NCBI GenBank assembly: GCA_964615145.1 | Contig: CAZTOP010000006.1 | Span: 1-64,000, forward strand | Origin: CAIVPM01 sp964615145 | GTDB lineage: Bacteria; Bacteroidota; Bacteroidia; Chitinophagales; Chitinophagaceae | DNA: 64,000 bases | Direction: 5' to 3' | Shown: one piece after another, positions 1-9,177 of the stretch | Numbering within the stretch: position 1 is the first letter of the stretch | Layout of the letters: each line of letters opens with the position of its first letter | Made by a program: the position numbers and the translations under genes | The notes under the pieces: model-generated | Seen by the model: the letters and a program-made list of their open reading frames with translations, nothing else | Told to the model about the DNA's origin: nothing | Database searches by the model: none

Positions 1-5
1 ACGTT

Positions 6-56
6 AGTGTCCTAACAACAAAAAAAAGTGTCCTAATAGCTGGCGTTAGGATACTT
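6..56. repeat. AGTGTCCTAA direct and inverted repeats
   Basis: AGTGTCCTAA occurs at 6-15 and again at 27-36. The second copy lies in AAGTGTCCTAA (26-36), which pairs with TTAGGATACTT (46-56) with a single mismatch across a 9-base loop. Such a cluster could be the end of a mobile element lying to the left of the window or a terminator of the preceding gene. The window edge prevents a decision. Confidence 0.35.
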
Positions 57-187
57 ATTGCAGCCAAAAGCTACCTATAACAAGCAGTAAGTAATATTAA
101 CCCCATTAAAATATAGCTTCAGCATTCCTACCATCATCCAACAACATAAAAAGCAGTACTAAGCACCATATTTCTACTTATTTATAA

Positions 188-471
188 AAAAAATATCAGA
201 CTATTTTAAATGCTTTATCTCTTTATACTAAAAAAAACCGGATTTTTTCTAAAACAATTTTATCCGGGCTGCGTAATCATAAAACCTCATTTGGGCTTAG
301 ATATGATGATGCTATTAAAGCTACTAATGATGCAGTGTAGCAGGCAGTAATTAGGATAATGACTTGGAATTTGGCATTTTTTATGAAGATGCAGGCAAAG
401 GGTATATTTTCCAGAAAAAATGTAGATTTATCGCAATATTTAATCAGTACCAACATCTATATAGTAATTAA
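188..471 (+). pseudogene. Possible decayed coding fragment
   Basis: From 188 to the TAG at 338-340, one frame reads like ordinary protein, including LRNHKTSFGLRYDDAIKAT, but it has no start codon and is preceded by a stop at 185-187. A different frame (358-471) continues with protein-like sequence containing FGIFYEDAGKGYIF. This is what a frameshifted, truncated gene looks like. No family is recognised, and the fragments are short enough that chance cannot be excluded. Confidence 0.25.
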
Positions 472-536
472 ATTACCACTTATAATATCAATTTATTAAG
501 CAACAAAAAACAGTTAGCAAGTTATACGCCGTCCCC

Positions 537-544
537 TACCTTTG
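537..544 (+). promoter_or_regulatory. yidC promoter -7 box
   Basis: TACCTTTG matches the Bacteroidota -7 consensus TAnnTTTG and is followed by CC. It ends 21 bases before the yidC ATG. No clear TTG -33 element is seen at the usual distance. Confidence 0.55.
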
Positions 545-565
545 CCGCCTTAATAGAAATAATAT

Positions 566-2422
566 ATGAAATTGGATAAAAATACGGTGATTGGTTTTAC
601 ATTGTTGGCAATATTGTTTTTCTTGTTCTTTTGGTACAACAACAAACAACAACAAGAGTTTCAAAAATATGATAAACACATAAAAGATTCTATTGCAATG
701 GTGGAAGCTAGCAAGCGACCTAAATTAGACGCTGTTAAAGAGAAAATGCTGGCAGCACACGAGGACTCTGTTAAACAAATTGAAAAAGCAGGAAAGATGG
801 TTAATGCTGCTATAGGTACAGAGCAAACTACTACTATCGAGTCTGACTTACTTAAAGTAACTTTTACTAATAAAGGGGGAAGAATAAAATTTGTTGAATT
901 AAAAAAATATAAGTCTTACAACGGAACCAATGTAATACTGGGTACAGAAACAGACAAAATTGGTTACGCCATTAATACAGGAGCTAATGCATCGGCACAA
1001 ACAACCGACTTATTTTTTACTGCAAGTACTGTAGTTGACAATAAAGATGGCAGCCATACCATTAGTTATTCACTTAACGACTCTACAAACAAACCAGTCA
1101 TTCACACATTTACGGTAAAACCCAACAATTATATGATTGATTGGGATATTACTTTAGCAAATCCTAATACTTTATTAACAGCAAATCAATTAAACCTTAA
1201 CTGGAATGCAACAACGATGCAGCACGAGAAAAGTGCTAAATATGAGCGTCAGCAAATGAGTAATATTTGTTTTTACGAAGGCAACGATTTTGATTACATC
1301 AGTTCTAAAACAGAGCACAAATTTGAAAAACCCACCAATTGGATGGCGGTAGTGCAACAGTTTTTTAATACAACATTGGTTGCAAAAAACAACTTTAATA
1401 GTGGTGATGTTAAATGGGGAAGAAATACTATTGATACAGCTACTGAACTTGCAAAGGTTAATGCTAGTTTTGAAATGAAAGTAACTGGCAACAATGCTAA
1501 AGTGCCTATGCAAATGTATTTTGGACCCAATGATTTTGAGGTTTTAAAGGGTCAAACCCCGCCAGAAATGCAAAAGATTGTTAACCTTGGTAGAGACATG
1601 TATTCGTTTGTTCGGCCAATTAACAAGTACATCATTATGCCTATTTTTAATTTGATTTCAAGTTTTATAAGTAGTTATGGAATTGCCATTTTATTACTTA
1701 CAATTTTTATTCGATTAATTACAGCACCGTTAATGTATGGAAGCTATGTTAGTAGTGCCAAAATGAAAATACTAAGACCCGAATTGGATGAACTTAAAAA
1801 GAAGTATGGCAGCGACCAACAAGGTTTTGCTATGGCTCAAATGAAATTTAATAAAGAAGCTGGTGTAAATATGCTGGGAGGCTGTTTGCCAGCATTGCTA
1901 CAAATACCAATATTCTTTGCTTTATATAGTTTCTTTAATACCAATATTGCAGTTAGAGGGCAAGCTTTTTTATGGAGTAAGGATTTGTCGGTATTTGATT
2001 CAATTGCTAGTTGGCAAACTGCCATTATTGGTGTAAACCATATTAGCTTGTTTACCATTACTGCGGTTTTAACAAGTTTCTTAATTTCGGTTTATAATAT
2101 GGGCAATACGCCAACGCAAGACAATCCAGCGTTAAAGTATATGCCTTATATATTTCCATTTATTTTATTCTTTGTATTCAATAATTTACCATCAGCATTA
2201 ACATGGTATTACACAGTATCAAATTTAATTACACTGATATTGCAGGTTGTTATTCAAAAGTTTATTATCAACCACGATAAATTGATTGCAGACATTGAAC
2301 AAAGAAGAAAAAATCCTAAAGTAAAAGAAAAAAGTAAATGGCAAGAACGATACGAACAGATGATTGAAACCCAGAAGAAAGTTCAGGAATTGAAAGCCAA
2401 GAACTCTGGCAATAAAAATTAA
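566..2422 (+). CDS. yidC: Membrane protein insertase YidC
   Basis: YidC inserts and folds inner-membrane proteins, with or without the Sec translocon. The 618-residue protein has an N-terminal membrane segment (about residues 8-23) followed by a lysine-rich stretch. A periplasmic beta-sandwich domain spans roughly 90-350. The conserved 60-kDa inner-membrane-protein domain follows (about 365-580) with several hydrophobic helices, including the segment around YGIAILLLTIFIRL. A basic tail (RRKNPKVKEKSKW) is typical of the ribosome-facing C-terminus. Length and architecture match Gram-negative YidC. The ATG at 566 gives the expected signal-anchor start and lies just after a -7 box. It is a single-gene unit, closed by a strong terminator hairpin. 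Confidence 0.96.
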   Translation: MKLDKNTVIGFTLLAILFFLFFWYNNKQQQEFQKYDKHIKDSIAMVEASKRPKLDAVKEKMLAAHEDSVKQIEKAGKMVNAAIGTEQTTTIESDLLKVTFTNKGGRIKFVELKKYKSYNGTNVILGTETDKIGYAINTGANASAQTTDLFFTASTVVDNKDGSHTISYSLNDSTNKPVIHTFTVKPNNYMIDWDITLANPNTLLTANQLNLNWNATTMQHEKSAKYERQQMSNICFYEGNDFDYISSKTEHKFEKPTNWMAVVQQFFNTTLVAKNNFNSGDVKWGRNTIDTATELAKVNASFEMKVTGNNAKVPMQMYFGPNDFEVLKGQTPPEMQKIVNLGRDMYSFVRPINKYIIMPIFNLISSFISSYGIAILLLTIFIRLITAPLMYGSYVSSAKMKILRPELDELKKKYGSDQQGFAMAQMKFNKEAGVNMLGGCLPALLQIPIFFALYSFFNTNIAVRGQAFLWSKDLSVFDSIASWQTAIIGVNHISLFTITAVLTSFLISVYNMGNTPTQDNPALKYMPYIFPFILFFVFNNLPSALTWYYTVSNLITLILQVVIQKFIINHDKLIADIEQRRKNPKVKEKSKWQERYEQMIETQKKVQELKAKNSGNKN

Positions 2423-2428
2423 AATACT

Positions 2429-2458
2429 AAAAGGTTACTATTGAGGTAACCTTTTTTT
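2429..2458 (+). terminator. Rho-independent terminator of yidC
   Basis: A perfect 10-bp stem (AAAAGGTTAC, 2429-2438, with GTAACCTTTT, 2446-2455) closes a 7-base loop and runs into a T tract. It begins 7 bases after the yidC stop codon. Confidence 0.85.
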
Positions 2459-2493
2459 ATGTTTTTAGTAACAAAACGCATCAAGACATACAC

Positions 2494-2501
2494 TAATCTT
2501 G
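2494..2501 (+). promoter_or_regulatory. Candidate -7 box of the phosphoesterase gene
   Basis: TAATCTTG (then CA) differs from TAnnTTTG by one base and ends 16 bases before the ATG at 2518. The same TTGC-ended variant recurs before several other genes in this window. Confidence 0.4.
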
Positions 2502-2517
2502 CAACTTATTTTACATT

Positions 2518-3765
2518 ATGAAAAGACAATCGGTTTGGTGGATTATAGCAGCCATAATGCTTGTGTTAGATTTCTATGTATTTCAGGCAGTAAAAACGGT
2601 TTCGGCTAATGCATCTGAAAGAGCAAAAAATATGCTTTACTATAGCTATTGGGTAGTATCGGCAGTAACTATTACAACAGTATTACTCTTTCCCTACATA
2701 CAATCATTAAACACATCAAAATTTTTCAGAAACTATGTATTTGCAATAATGATTGGTTTATTAATTGCAAAAATTATTGCCATAGTTTTCTTTTTGATAG
2801 ATGATGGAAGAAGAGGGATATTATTTGCTGTAAAAAAAATGGTGCCTAACACAGGTTCCCAATTAGGTATTGAGGAAGACAATATTCCAAGAAGTGTATT
2901 TTTAAGTTGGATGGGCTTGGGTTTAGGAAGTACTTTGTTTGGAACTTTATTATATGGCTTTAGCAACAAGTACAATTATCAGGTAAAAAAAATTTCATTG
3001 GCGTTCGAAAATTTACCCAAAGCGTTTAAAGGTTTGAAAATTGTACATATTAGTGATATTCACAGTGGCAGTTTTCAAGACAACAAAGCTGTAGAACATG
3101 GGGTAGATTTAATTTTAAAAGAGCAGGCAGATTTAATACTATTTACTGGAGATTTAGTAAATGACAGACACGATGAAATTTTAGAATACATTCCTATTTT
3201 TAATAAACTCAAAGCTCCATTGGGTGTTTATAGTACTTTAGGTAATCACGATTATGGCGATTATGTTGTGTGGGAAAGTGATACTGCAAAAACAGACAAC
3301 TTAAACAAGTTAAAACAAGCCCATAAAGATTTAGGTTGGAGATTATTGATGAATGAGCACGTTGTATTGGAAAAAGATGATGATAAAATTGCACTGTTGG
3401 GTATTGAAAACTGGGGTGCAAAAGGTCGTTTTCCCAAATATGGCAAAATGAAAGAAGCATATTATGGAACAGAGTCATATCCTTTTAAAATATTAATGAG
3501 CCACGATCCAAGCCATTGGGATGCACAAGTAAAAACAGAATATCCGGATATTGATTTAATGTTGGCTGGTCATACACACGGAATGCAGTTTGGTGTTGAA
3601 TTGCCTTTCTTTAAATTTAGCCCTGTACAATGGATGTATAAACAGTGGGCTGGTTTATACGAAGATGGCAAACAGAAATTATATGTAAACAGAGGTTTTG
3701 GTTTTATAGGCTATCCTGGCAGAGTTGGTATTTTACCAGAAATAACAGTAATAGAATTGGTATAG
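2518..3765 (+). CDS. Membrane-anchored metallophosphoesterase
   Basis: This 415-residue protein belongs to the calcineurin-like metallophosphoesterase superfamily, in the membrane-bound YkuE/YaeI-like group. The first 160 residues hold about four hydrophobic segments, and the catalytic domain follows. Its metal-binding motifs are all present in order: DIHSG (near residue 181), GDLVNDR, GNHDYGDY and AGHTHGMQFG. YaeI-type relatives hydrolyse phosphodiesters or UDP-activated lipid intermediates, but the substrate here cannot be read from sequence. The catalytic domain probably faces one side of the inner membrane. The gene stands alone after the yidC terminator and converges on the GH43 gene, with only 5 bases between the two stop codons. 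Confidence 0.88.
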   Translation: MKRQSVWWIIAAIMLVLDFYVFQAVKTVSANASERAKNMLYYSYWVVSAVTITTVLLFPYIQSLNTSKFFRNYVFAIMIGLLIAKIIAIVFFLIDDGRRGILFAVKKMVPNTGSQLGIEEDNIPRSVFLSWMGLGLGSTLFGTLLYGFSNKYNYQVKKISLAFENLPKAFKGLKIVHISDIHSGSFQDNKAVEHGVDLILKEQADLILFTGDLVNDRHDEILEYIPIFNKLKAPLGVYSTLGNHDYGDYVVWESDTAKTDNLNKLKQAHKDLGWRLLMNEHVVLEKDDDKIALLGIENWGAKGRFPKYGKMKEAYYGTESYPFKILMSHDPSHWDAQVKTEYPDIDLMLAGHTHGMQFGVELPFFKFSPVQWMYKQWAGLYEDGKQKLYVNRGFGFIGYPGRVGILPEITVIELV

Positions 3766-3770
3766 TGCAT

Positions 3771-5375
3771 TTATGGCTTGCTAACTCTAAACCAATCAAC
3801 ATCTATCATTCCTGCATCATTGGTTATTTGTTTGCGGTTATAAAAGAAACCCATTTTAGCACCAACCCATTTACCGGGCTTTGCAATAAAATTTTCAGAT
3901 AAAGTTATGTAATGACTATTGTCAATACTATAACTGAATGAGCAAACGGCTCCTTGAGTTACTGATAACTTAAAAAACAATTCGTTTGTAGTAATAGTAT
4001 CTGTTTTCAGTTCAAGTTCTTTTTTATTTTCATCAGCATCTATGCACTTTGAATAACTTACGATATACTTATTATCAAGCTTACTAATAGCAATATAAGC
4101 ATAATCCATTCCAAGAACAAGAAAGCCGAACTTTTCATTATTGAATTTGCTGATACAAGTAAGTTTGGTAGTGGCTGTAAATGATTCGGCAGGAAATTTT
4201 TGAGTAAGAATATTGGGAGTAAAAAACAAATTACGATTACTTGTATCCATTACGGAAAACATTCGCAAAAATCCTTTAGGAGTTGCAAAAGCCCATCCTT
4301 CTTGCGGGTTTGCCTGCCATTGCCATTGCAACCCTATTTTAGGTTCATTGAATTCATCTGATGCTTGTAAGGATAAAAACTTGTCTGATTTAGTAATCAT
4401 GTTTGTTTCAACAGGTTCTCCAATTCCATCTTTATCATCATCTTTACCTATTACAGGAAAATCGTTTTCCCAAGTCATCGGTTGCAAATGAAGTATTCTG
4501 CCATAGGCAGCCTTATCCTGAAAATGAATAAACCAATCTTTATTATCGGTTGATGTAATCCATGCCCCTTGATGTGGTCCATTTATATTAGATTTCCCTT
4601 GTTGCATAACTACTCTCCTTTCATATGGTCCCCATACATTTTTACTTCTTAATACTATTTGCCAACCTGTACTTACGCCACCAGCTGGAGCAAAAATGTA
4701 GTAATATCCATTTCGTTTGTAAAATTTTGGTCCTTCAACTGTTGGGTCTATCAAGTGACCGTCATACACCATAACAGCATTGCTAATAATTTGTGTACCC
4801 TCATTATTCATCTCCTTAACAACTAAAATGGATTTAAAACCAGCTCTGCTTCCAGCGTAGGCATGCACCAAATAGCATTTGCCATCATCATCCCACAATG
4901 GACAAGGGTCTATTAATCCTTTCCCTGCTTCTACTAAAACAGGCTGGCTCCAAGTGCCTTTAATATCTTTTGTTTTTGTTAAGTAAATTCCAAAATCTGG
5001 GTCGGGGTAATATATATAAAACTCACCTTTATGATACCTAATTGATGGAGCCCAAACACCACCACCATTTTGTACTTTATCAAAATGATACTTTGGAATC
5101 AATTTCTGTAAAGCATAATTAATAATTTCCCAATGAACTAAATCGGTAGAATGCAATATGGGCAAACCAGGTACATTATTAAAACTACTTGCAGTTAAGT
5201 AATAATCATTTCCAACTTTTACAACATCTGGGTCGCTGTAATCGGCGTGAATAACAGGATTGATGTATTGTGATTGCATTTTTTGAAGCTGTTGACAAAA
5301 ACATACATTAACATAAAAAAATACGAGCAAAAGAAATGCTTTTGGGCAATAAAAGAAATAGTTTGATTTACGCAT
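3771..5375 (-). CDS. Secreted glycoside hydrolase family 43 enzyme
   Basis: This 534-residue protein resembles GH43 beta-xylosidases and arabinofuranosidases, which release xylose or arabinose from plant cell-wall polysaccharides. It starts with a hydrophobic signal segment (about residues 13-27). The five-bladed propeller domain spans about 37-330. It contains the DYSDPD motif (candidate base D48), IDPCPLWDDDGKCYLVHAYAG for the auxiliary aspartate, and VEGPKFYKRNGYYYIF with the candidate catalytic glutamate. The remaining 200 residues form a beta-rich C-terminal domain like the GH43 concanavalin-type accessory domain. There is no T9SS tail, so it is probably periplasmic. It follows the barrel gene by 22 bases and is likely co-transcribed with it. 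The exact substrate is inference. Confidence 0.88.
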   Translation of the reverse strand: MRKSNYFFYCPKAFLLLVFFYVNVCFCQQLQKMQSQYINPVIHADYSDPDVVKVGNDYYLTASSFNNVPGLPILHSTDLVHWEIINYALQKLIPKYHFDKVQNGGGVWAPSIRYHKGEFYIYYPDPDFGIYLTKTKDIKGTWSQPVLVEAGKGLIDPCPLWDDDGKCYLVHAYAGSRAGFKSILVVKEMNNEGTQIISNAVMVYDGHLIDPTVEGPKFYKRNGYYYIFAPAGGVSTGWQIVLRSKNVWGPYERRVVMQQGKSNINGPHQGAWITSTDNKDWFIHFQDKAAYGRILHLQPMTWENDFPVIGKDDDKDGIGEPVETNMITKSDKFLSLQASDEFNEPKIGLQWQWQANPQEGWAFATPKGFLRMFSVMDTSNRNLFFTPNILTQKFPAESFTATTKLTCISKFNNEKFGFLVLGMDYAYIAISKLDNKYIVSYSKCIDADENKKELELKTDTITTNELFFKLSVTQGAVCSFSYSIDNSHYITLSENFIAKPGKWVGAKMGFFYNRKQITNDAGMIDVDWFRVSKP

Positions 5376-5397
5376 AAATCAGTTTAAAAAGTTTTCA

Positions 5398-6192
5398 CTA
5401 ATTATTTTTTTTACCCGCAGGAAAAGTTATACCCAGATTTAATATCATTTCATAAGTACCAAACATTTGCCTTGCTTTTCCTTTGTAAACATCTAAACCA
5501 CTATAGCCTGCATAATCTATTTTGCTTGCAAATTCTAAATAAACAGTTTTATAAAATGTTGCTCGTAAAGCATATTCAAGTCCAACATTCCAACCACCCA
5601 ATTGAAAACGCTGGTCATTATCTTTACCAAAAAAAGTATTTTGAACGTGAGGTATTACTGGACCCACTCCTACCTTGCCTAGACCATCTAACTTAAAATT
5701 CTGATTACTTCTACTCGTATAATTCCATCTTTTTACAAGATTAAACAGTAAAAAATTAGCACCATTGTTTAGAAAATATTCAAATCCATTGGCTTCATCA
5801 AACCTTACCAAAGTATCAACTTCTCTATTGTTTAATTTACCTGTTATTCTTACGTTTTGGTCGGCAATAATGTATTTTGTATGATCGAAATTAATTTCAA
5901 AAGCGAGATTTTTTTTCTTATTAAAGAAATAGCCAATTCTATAATTGTATTGAGGAATTGTTAATGGCAAATGAAACAATCCTTCATCCCAACCAGGATG
6001 GTCGTGAGCCTTTACACCTACCATTTTGTAATCATTGCCGAGCTCGGGTTGCATTACCCTAACAGTACTTTTTGTATACCATTCTTTGTTATAACCCCAA
6101 CTAAAATAAAACTCTCCCTTTCTATCTTTTTTTTGTGCTGTAACAATATTTGCAAATAATACAAGTGTTGTAGTAATGATAATATTTTTCAT
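5398..6192 (-). CDS. Outer-membrane beta-barrel protein, unknown role
   Basis: I do not recognise a named family. From the ATG at 6192 the product is 264 residues, with a clear signal peptide (MKNIIITTTLVLFANIVTAQ). An open frame continues 17 codons upstream, but that extension lacks signal-peptide character, so the inner ATG is preferred. The mature part alternates polar and aromatic residues in about ten short strands and has an aromatic-rich, strand-like end (MILNLGITFPAG), as in small outer-membrane barrels. It lies 22 bases upstream of the GH43 gene on the same strand and could help sugar uptake or surface display. That function is inferred from position only. Confidence 0.65.
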   Translation of the reverse strand: MKNIIITTTLVLFANIVTAQKKDRKGEFYFSWGYNKEWYTKSTVRVMQPELGNDYKMVGVKAHDHPGWDEGLFHLPLTIPQYNYRIGYFFNKKKNLAFEINFDHTKYIIADQNVRITGKLNNREVDTLVRFDEANGFEYFLNNGANFLLFNLVKRWNYTSRSNQNFKLDGLGKVGVGPVIPHVQNTFFGKDNDQRFQLGGWNVGLEYALRATFYKTVYLEFASKIDYAGYSGLDVYKGKARQMFGTYEMILNLGITFPAGKKNN

Positions 6193-6406
6193 AATGTGCA
6201 AATAAATAGCAATCCATTTTGCATACCCAATAAAATCAGGCATAAATATTTTAAAGTTGATTATAACGGATTGCGAGAAGACTATCTTGTAGTACTTTTC
6301 GAGAGATTATGATAAAAAAAATCACTTTATATTTATCCGAAATAGTCTTTGTCTCCAAAAACAATTTTTGAGTAAACCTGATTCCTTTTCAGCTAAAGTA
6401 AACTTA

Positions 6407-8728
6407 TTAAAACACAACAACAGAAGATACTAATTTGCTAAAATCATTTGTTAAAATAACAGAATAATTTCCTTTAGCTAGTTGGGTTGTTGTAATTTTA
6501 GTTGAAACATCACCTTGTTTAACATTTACAGTCAAGCAAACTTTGCCAAGTTCATTTACTAATTGAACAATAGTATTTTTTTGAGCTGCATTGTGTGAAA
6601 TAACAAAATCTTTATTGGTTGGGTTTGGATAAATACGAATACCATTATTTAAATCATCGCCAATACGAATTTGCTTTGAATTCGTATATTGTTTAAAGCC
6701 ATCATTATCTACTGATTCTATTCTGTAGTATAATGATTTTATGTTATTGTAAATCTCAACTTTGTCTTTGAAAAAATAATCTCCTAATCCTTTAGCAGCA
6801 ATGGTTCCAACTGTATTAAAATTTCTACCATCTACACTTCTTTGAATATTAAAACTGTTTGTATTCGTCTCATCCAATGTTGACCATGCATTTTCAACTT
6901 CTGCTGTTTTATTATTATTAGCAACAAGCTTTACAGTGTAATTTGAAAATTTAACGGGTGTAACTGTTCCTTCAATTTTAACAATATTGCTATAAAGCGT
7001 ATCAGGGGTAACACCCACTTTATAAGAACCAATTTTGTAATAAGAAGTTGATTGAGTTAAAGCTGCATCATTAATAGTAAAATTAATTGAATCAATAAAA
7101 GAATTTACTGAACCAATTTGAGTGTATGTACCCAAACTATCGGCACTTCTAAATAATCCGTAAGTAAACCCATCTTTTACCCAATCTGTAACAAAGTCAA
7201 ATTTGGCTAATGATGAATTTATTTTAGTGCCAACCATACTTACAAAATTCGCGTGTTCATTCCAACCTGGAATACTGTACAAATATTTTTCTAGAACAGT
7301 ATAGCCATTTGAAGTGATAGTACCTCTATCACTATAATTCGATGGGTTTAATCCTTCTCTTTTCTCCCACCAATTAGGCATTCCATCAAAATCAGTATCT
7401 GTAGGAGGATTGCCAGTTGTTAAAGTTGGCCATGCATTTGTAGTTAAAGCAAAAGCAGTTCCATGAGGATAATTGCCTTGAACATCAATAATTGCTCCAG
7501 TTCTATTAACAACATTTTTTATAACTCTCTTGTCTAATGTATCTCGAGTAGGAATAGTAACCCCTACATTTTTAATAATTGCATTATAGGCATCAACAGG
7601 TGTTTGAATGTTTATTGATGAAACATTAAATGGAGTTGAAACTTTTGATTGGGCTGTATCAGCCAAGCTTCCTCCTTGCATTTTAGCTCCCAGCCAATTA
7701 TTGTTTGTAACACTGGTAGAACCATCTACATAATTTCCTGTAACATAATATTTACCATAAGGCAAAGGAGATGTAGCATAAGGATTAATAACCATTGACC
7801 TTACACCTGAGCTAGTAGATGGTCCATATTTATAATAATTGTTCACAATATTATAATTACCGCCTTCGCCACCATTTACATTGTATCCTCCCCAGTTATA
7901 TATTACATTGTTTGTAAAATCGCAATTTTCAAGTCCAACTGTAGCTCCACCATCTAAATTTCTACTGCCATCAAATCTACAAGCTCTTCCTTGACAATGA
8001 GCCAGCAAATTATGATGAAATGATGCTCTTCGCCCCCCCCAAATTCCTCCATAACCGTGATGTTCAAAGTCTGCATCTCCAGTTTCAAAATGATATGAAT
8101 AATTTAAAGGCTCACTAATCATACACCATTGAACTGTTGTACTATCACCACCATAAATTGTACATGCTTCATCATTACTCCAACTCATTGTGCAGTGATC
8201 GATAATAATATTTTTTCTACCAGTTCCACCAAATGCATCATCACCTCCACTACCATTCAATGGCATACAGGATGCAGTAAATGGAGCAACTGGAACCCCA
8301 CAGCCAGCAGGTGTTGTTTTTAGTTGATTTTTGTCGCCCAGTCTAAATCTTAAATACTGTACAATAATATTATTGCCTCCAAGCAAAACACTGCGATCAG
8401 CCAAACATATTCCATCTCCAGGTGCAGATTGTCCGGCAATGGTTGTATTAGCTTTTATTGTTAAGTTAGAACCTAAACGAATTGTTCCAGAAACTTTAAA
8501 AACTATCGTTCTATATGCTGCAGTTTGATTAACAGCATAACGTAATGTACCAGCAGACCCATCATCGGCAAGGCTAGTAACATAGTAAACTGTTGTTAAG
8601 GCTGAACTTGTTCCTCTGCCACCACTTGTAAATCTTCCTGCACCCTCGGCTGTTGGGAAAGCTAATTGTTGGGCAGTTACTTGATTCAATAAATTTGACA
8701 AAAGAATAATCGCTAGAAACTTTTTCAT
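6407..8728 (-). CDS. Secreted pectate lyase (PL1 type) with T9SS tail
   Basis: Pectate lyases cleave polygalacturonate by beta-elimination. The 773-residue protein begins with a signal peptide ending near TAQ. Next comes a right-handed parallel beta-helix of the polysaccharide lyase 1 type (about 22-430), opening with AFPTAEGAGRFTSGGRG and containing TIAGQSAPGDGICL, IIVQYLRFRLGD, IIIDHCTMSWSNDE and FHHNLLAHCQGRACRFDG. A calcium-loop-like segment (DTDFDGMPNWWE, about 440-455) follows, then beta-sandwich sequence. A type A T9SS sorting domain closes the protein (from IRIYPNPTNKDF to VSSVVVF). The enzyme should therefore be exported across the outer membrane and held at the cell surface or released. 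It is 9 bases downstream of the CoA-binding gene, so the two may share a transcript. Confidence 0.9.
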   Translation of the reverse strand: MKKFLAIILLSNLLNQVTAQQLAFPTAEGAGRFTSGGRGTSSALTTVYYVTSLADDGSAGTLRYAVNQTAAYRTIVFKVSGTIRLGSNLTIKANTTIAGQSAPGDGICLADRSVLLGGNNIIVQYLRFRLGDKNQLKTTPAGCGVPVAPFTASCMPLNGSGGDDAFGGTGRKNIIIDHCTMSWSNDEACTIYGGDSTTVQWCMISEPLNYSYHFETGDADFEHHGYGGIWGGRRASFHHNLLAHCQGRACRFDGSRNLDGGATVGLENCDFTNNVIYNWGGYNVNGGEGGNYNIVNNYYKYGPSTSSGVRSMVINPYATSPLPYGKYYVTGNYVDGSTSVTNNNWLGAKMQGGSLADTAQSKVSTPFNVSSINIQTPVDAYNAIIKNVGVTIPTRDTLDKRVIKNVVNRTGAIIDVQGNYPHGTAFALTTNAWPTLTTGNPPTDTDFDGMPNWWEKREGLNPSNYSDRGTITSNGYTVLEKYLYSIPGWNEHANFVSMVGTKINSSLAKFDFVTDWVKDGFTYGLFRSADSLGTYTQIGSVNSFIDSINFTINDAALTQSTSYYKIGSYKVGVTPDTLYSNIVKIEGTVTPVKFSNYTVKLVANNNKTAEVENAWSTLDETNTNSFNIQRSVDGRNFNTVGTIAAKGLGDYFFKDKVEIYNNIKSLYYRIESVDNDGFKQYTNSKQIRIGDDLNNGIRIYPNPTNKDFVISHNAAQKNTIVQLVNELGKVCLTVNVKQGDVSTKITTTQLAKGNYSVILTNDFSKLVSSVVVF

Positions 8729-8737
8729 TTTGCTAAA

Positions 8738-9103
8738 TTAATACTGTCCTGTTTTTAATAAAACTAAAGTACAGGCAACGATTGCACTGATATTATGTTT
8801 TTTTGCCAGCTCAATTAATTCATTATTCTCAGTTCCGGGATTGAAAATTATTCTATTAGGCTTAAGCGAAAGAAAATAATCGTAATACGCTTTCTGCAAT
8901 AAGGGATTAATGTAAAGCGTAATAGTATCTACATCAGTGTAATCAAATTTACTTTTATGAATATTTACATCCTCTATTTTTCCTTCTCGATTCCCTATTG
9001 CATACACTTTTATTTTATGTTGAAGCAATAGTTTAACTGCCATGTTACTGTATCTGTCTGCATTTTCAGATGCACCAATTACCAAAGTAGTTTTATTTAG
9101 CAT
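8738..9103 (-). CDS. CoA-binding domain protein
   Basis: This small 121-residue cytosolic protein is a stand-alone CoA-binding (Rossmann-like) domain. The N-terminal TLVIGASENADRYSNMAVKLL matches the nucleotide loop of that family (relatives of YccU/YneT). Later FNPGTENNELIELAKKHNISAIVACTLVLL matches its conserved second half. Homologues bind CoA, but their function is unknown. It is transcribed from a -7 box at 9127-9134 and probably reads on into the pectate lyase gene. The pairing with a secreted lyase has no obvious biochemical reason and may be accidental. Confidence 0.85.
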   Translation of the reverse strand: MLNKTTLVIGASENADRYSNMAVKLLLQHKIKVYAIGNREGKIEDVNIHKSKFDYTDVDTITLYINPLLQKAYYDYFLSLKPNRIIFNPGTENNELIELAKKHNISAIVACTLVLLKTGQY

Positions 9104-9126
9104 AATAAAAATTCATGAATATTATT

Positions 9127-9134
9127 CAAAGATA
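9127..9134 (-). promoter_or_regulatory. -7 box of the CoA-binding gene
   Basis: On the minus strand this reads TATCTTTG, an exact TAnnTTTG match, ending 23 bases before the ATG at 9103. A TTG lies about 15 bases upstream of it. It sits only 6 bases from the oppositely oriented box of the acetyltransferase gene. Confidence 0.5.
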
Positions 9135-9140
9135 ATTATA

Positions 9141-9148
9141 TAGAATTG
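9141..9148 (+). promoter_or_regulatory. Candidate -7 box of the GNAT gene
   Basis: TAGAATTG (then CC) is a one-mismatch variant of TAnnTTTG, 29 bases before the ATG at 9178. Because it nearly touches the divergent box at 9127-9134, the two promoters probably compete for polymerase. Confidence 0.35.
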
Positions 9149-9177
9149 CCAAAAAGTTTATTAAATAAATCTCTTAA

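Larger units (their letters stand above)
1..565. other. Non-coding leader before yidC, with decayed sequence
   Basis: No intact gene is visible in these 565 bases. The stretch holds a short repeated and inverted motif near its left end, a weak CCGGAT/ATCCGG hairpin (238-243 with 262-267), a piece that looks like decayed coding sequence, and the yidC promoter at its right end. It may be the scar of an old insertion or a lost gene, but nothing in it is recognisable by family. Confidence 0.5.
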
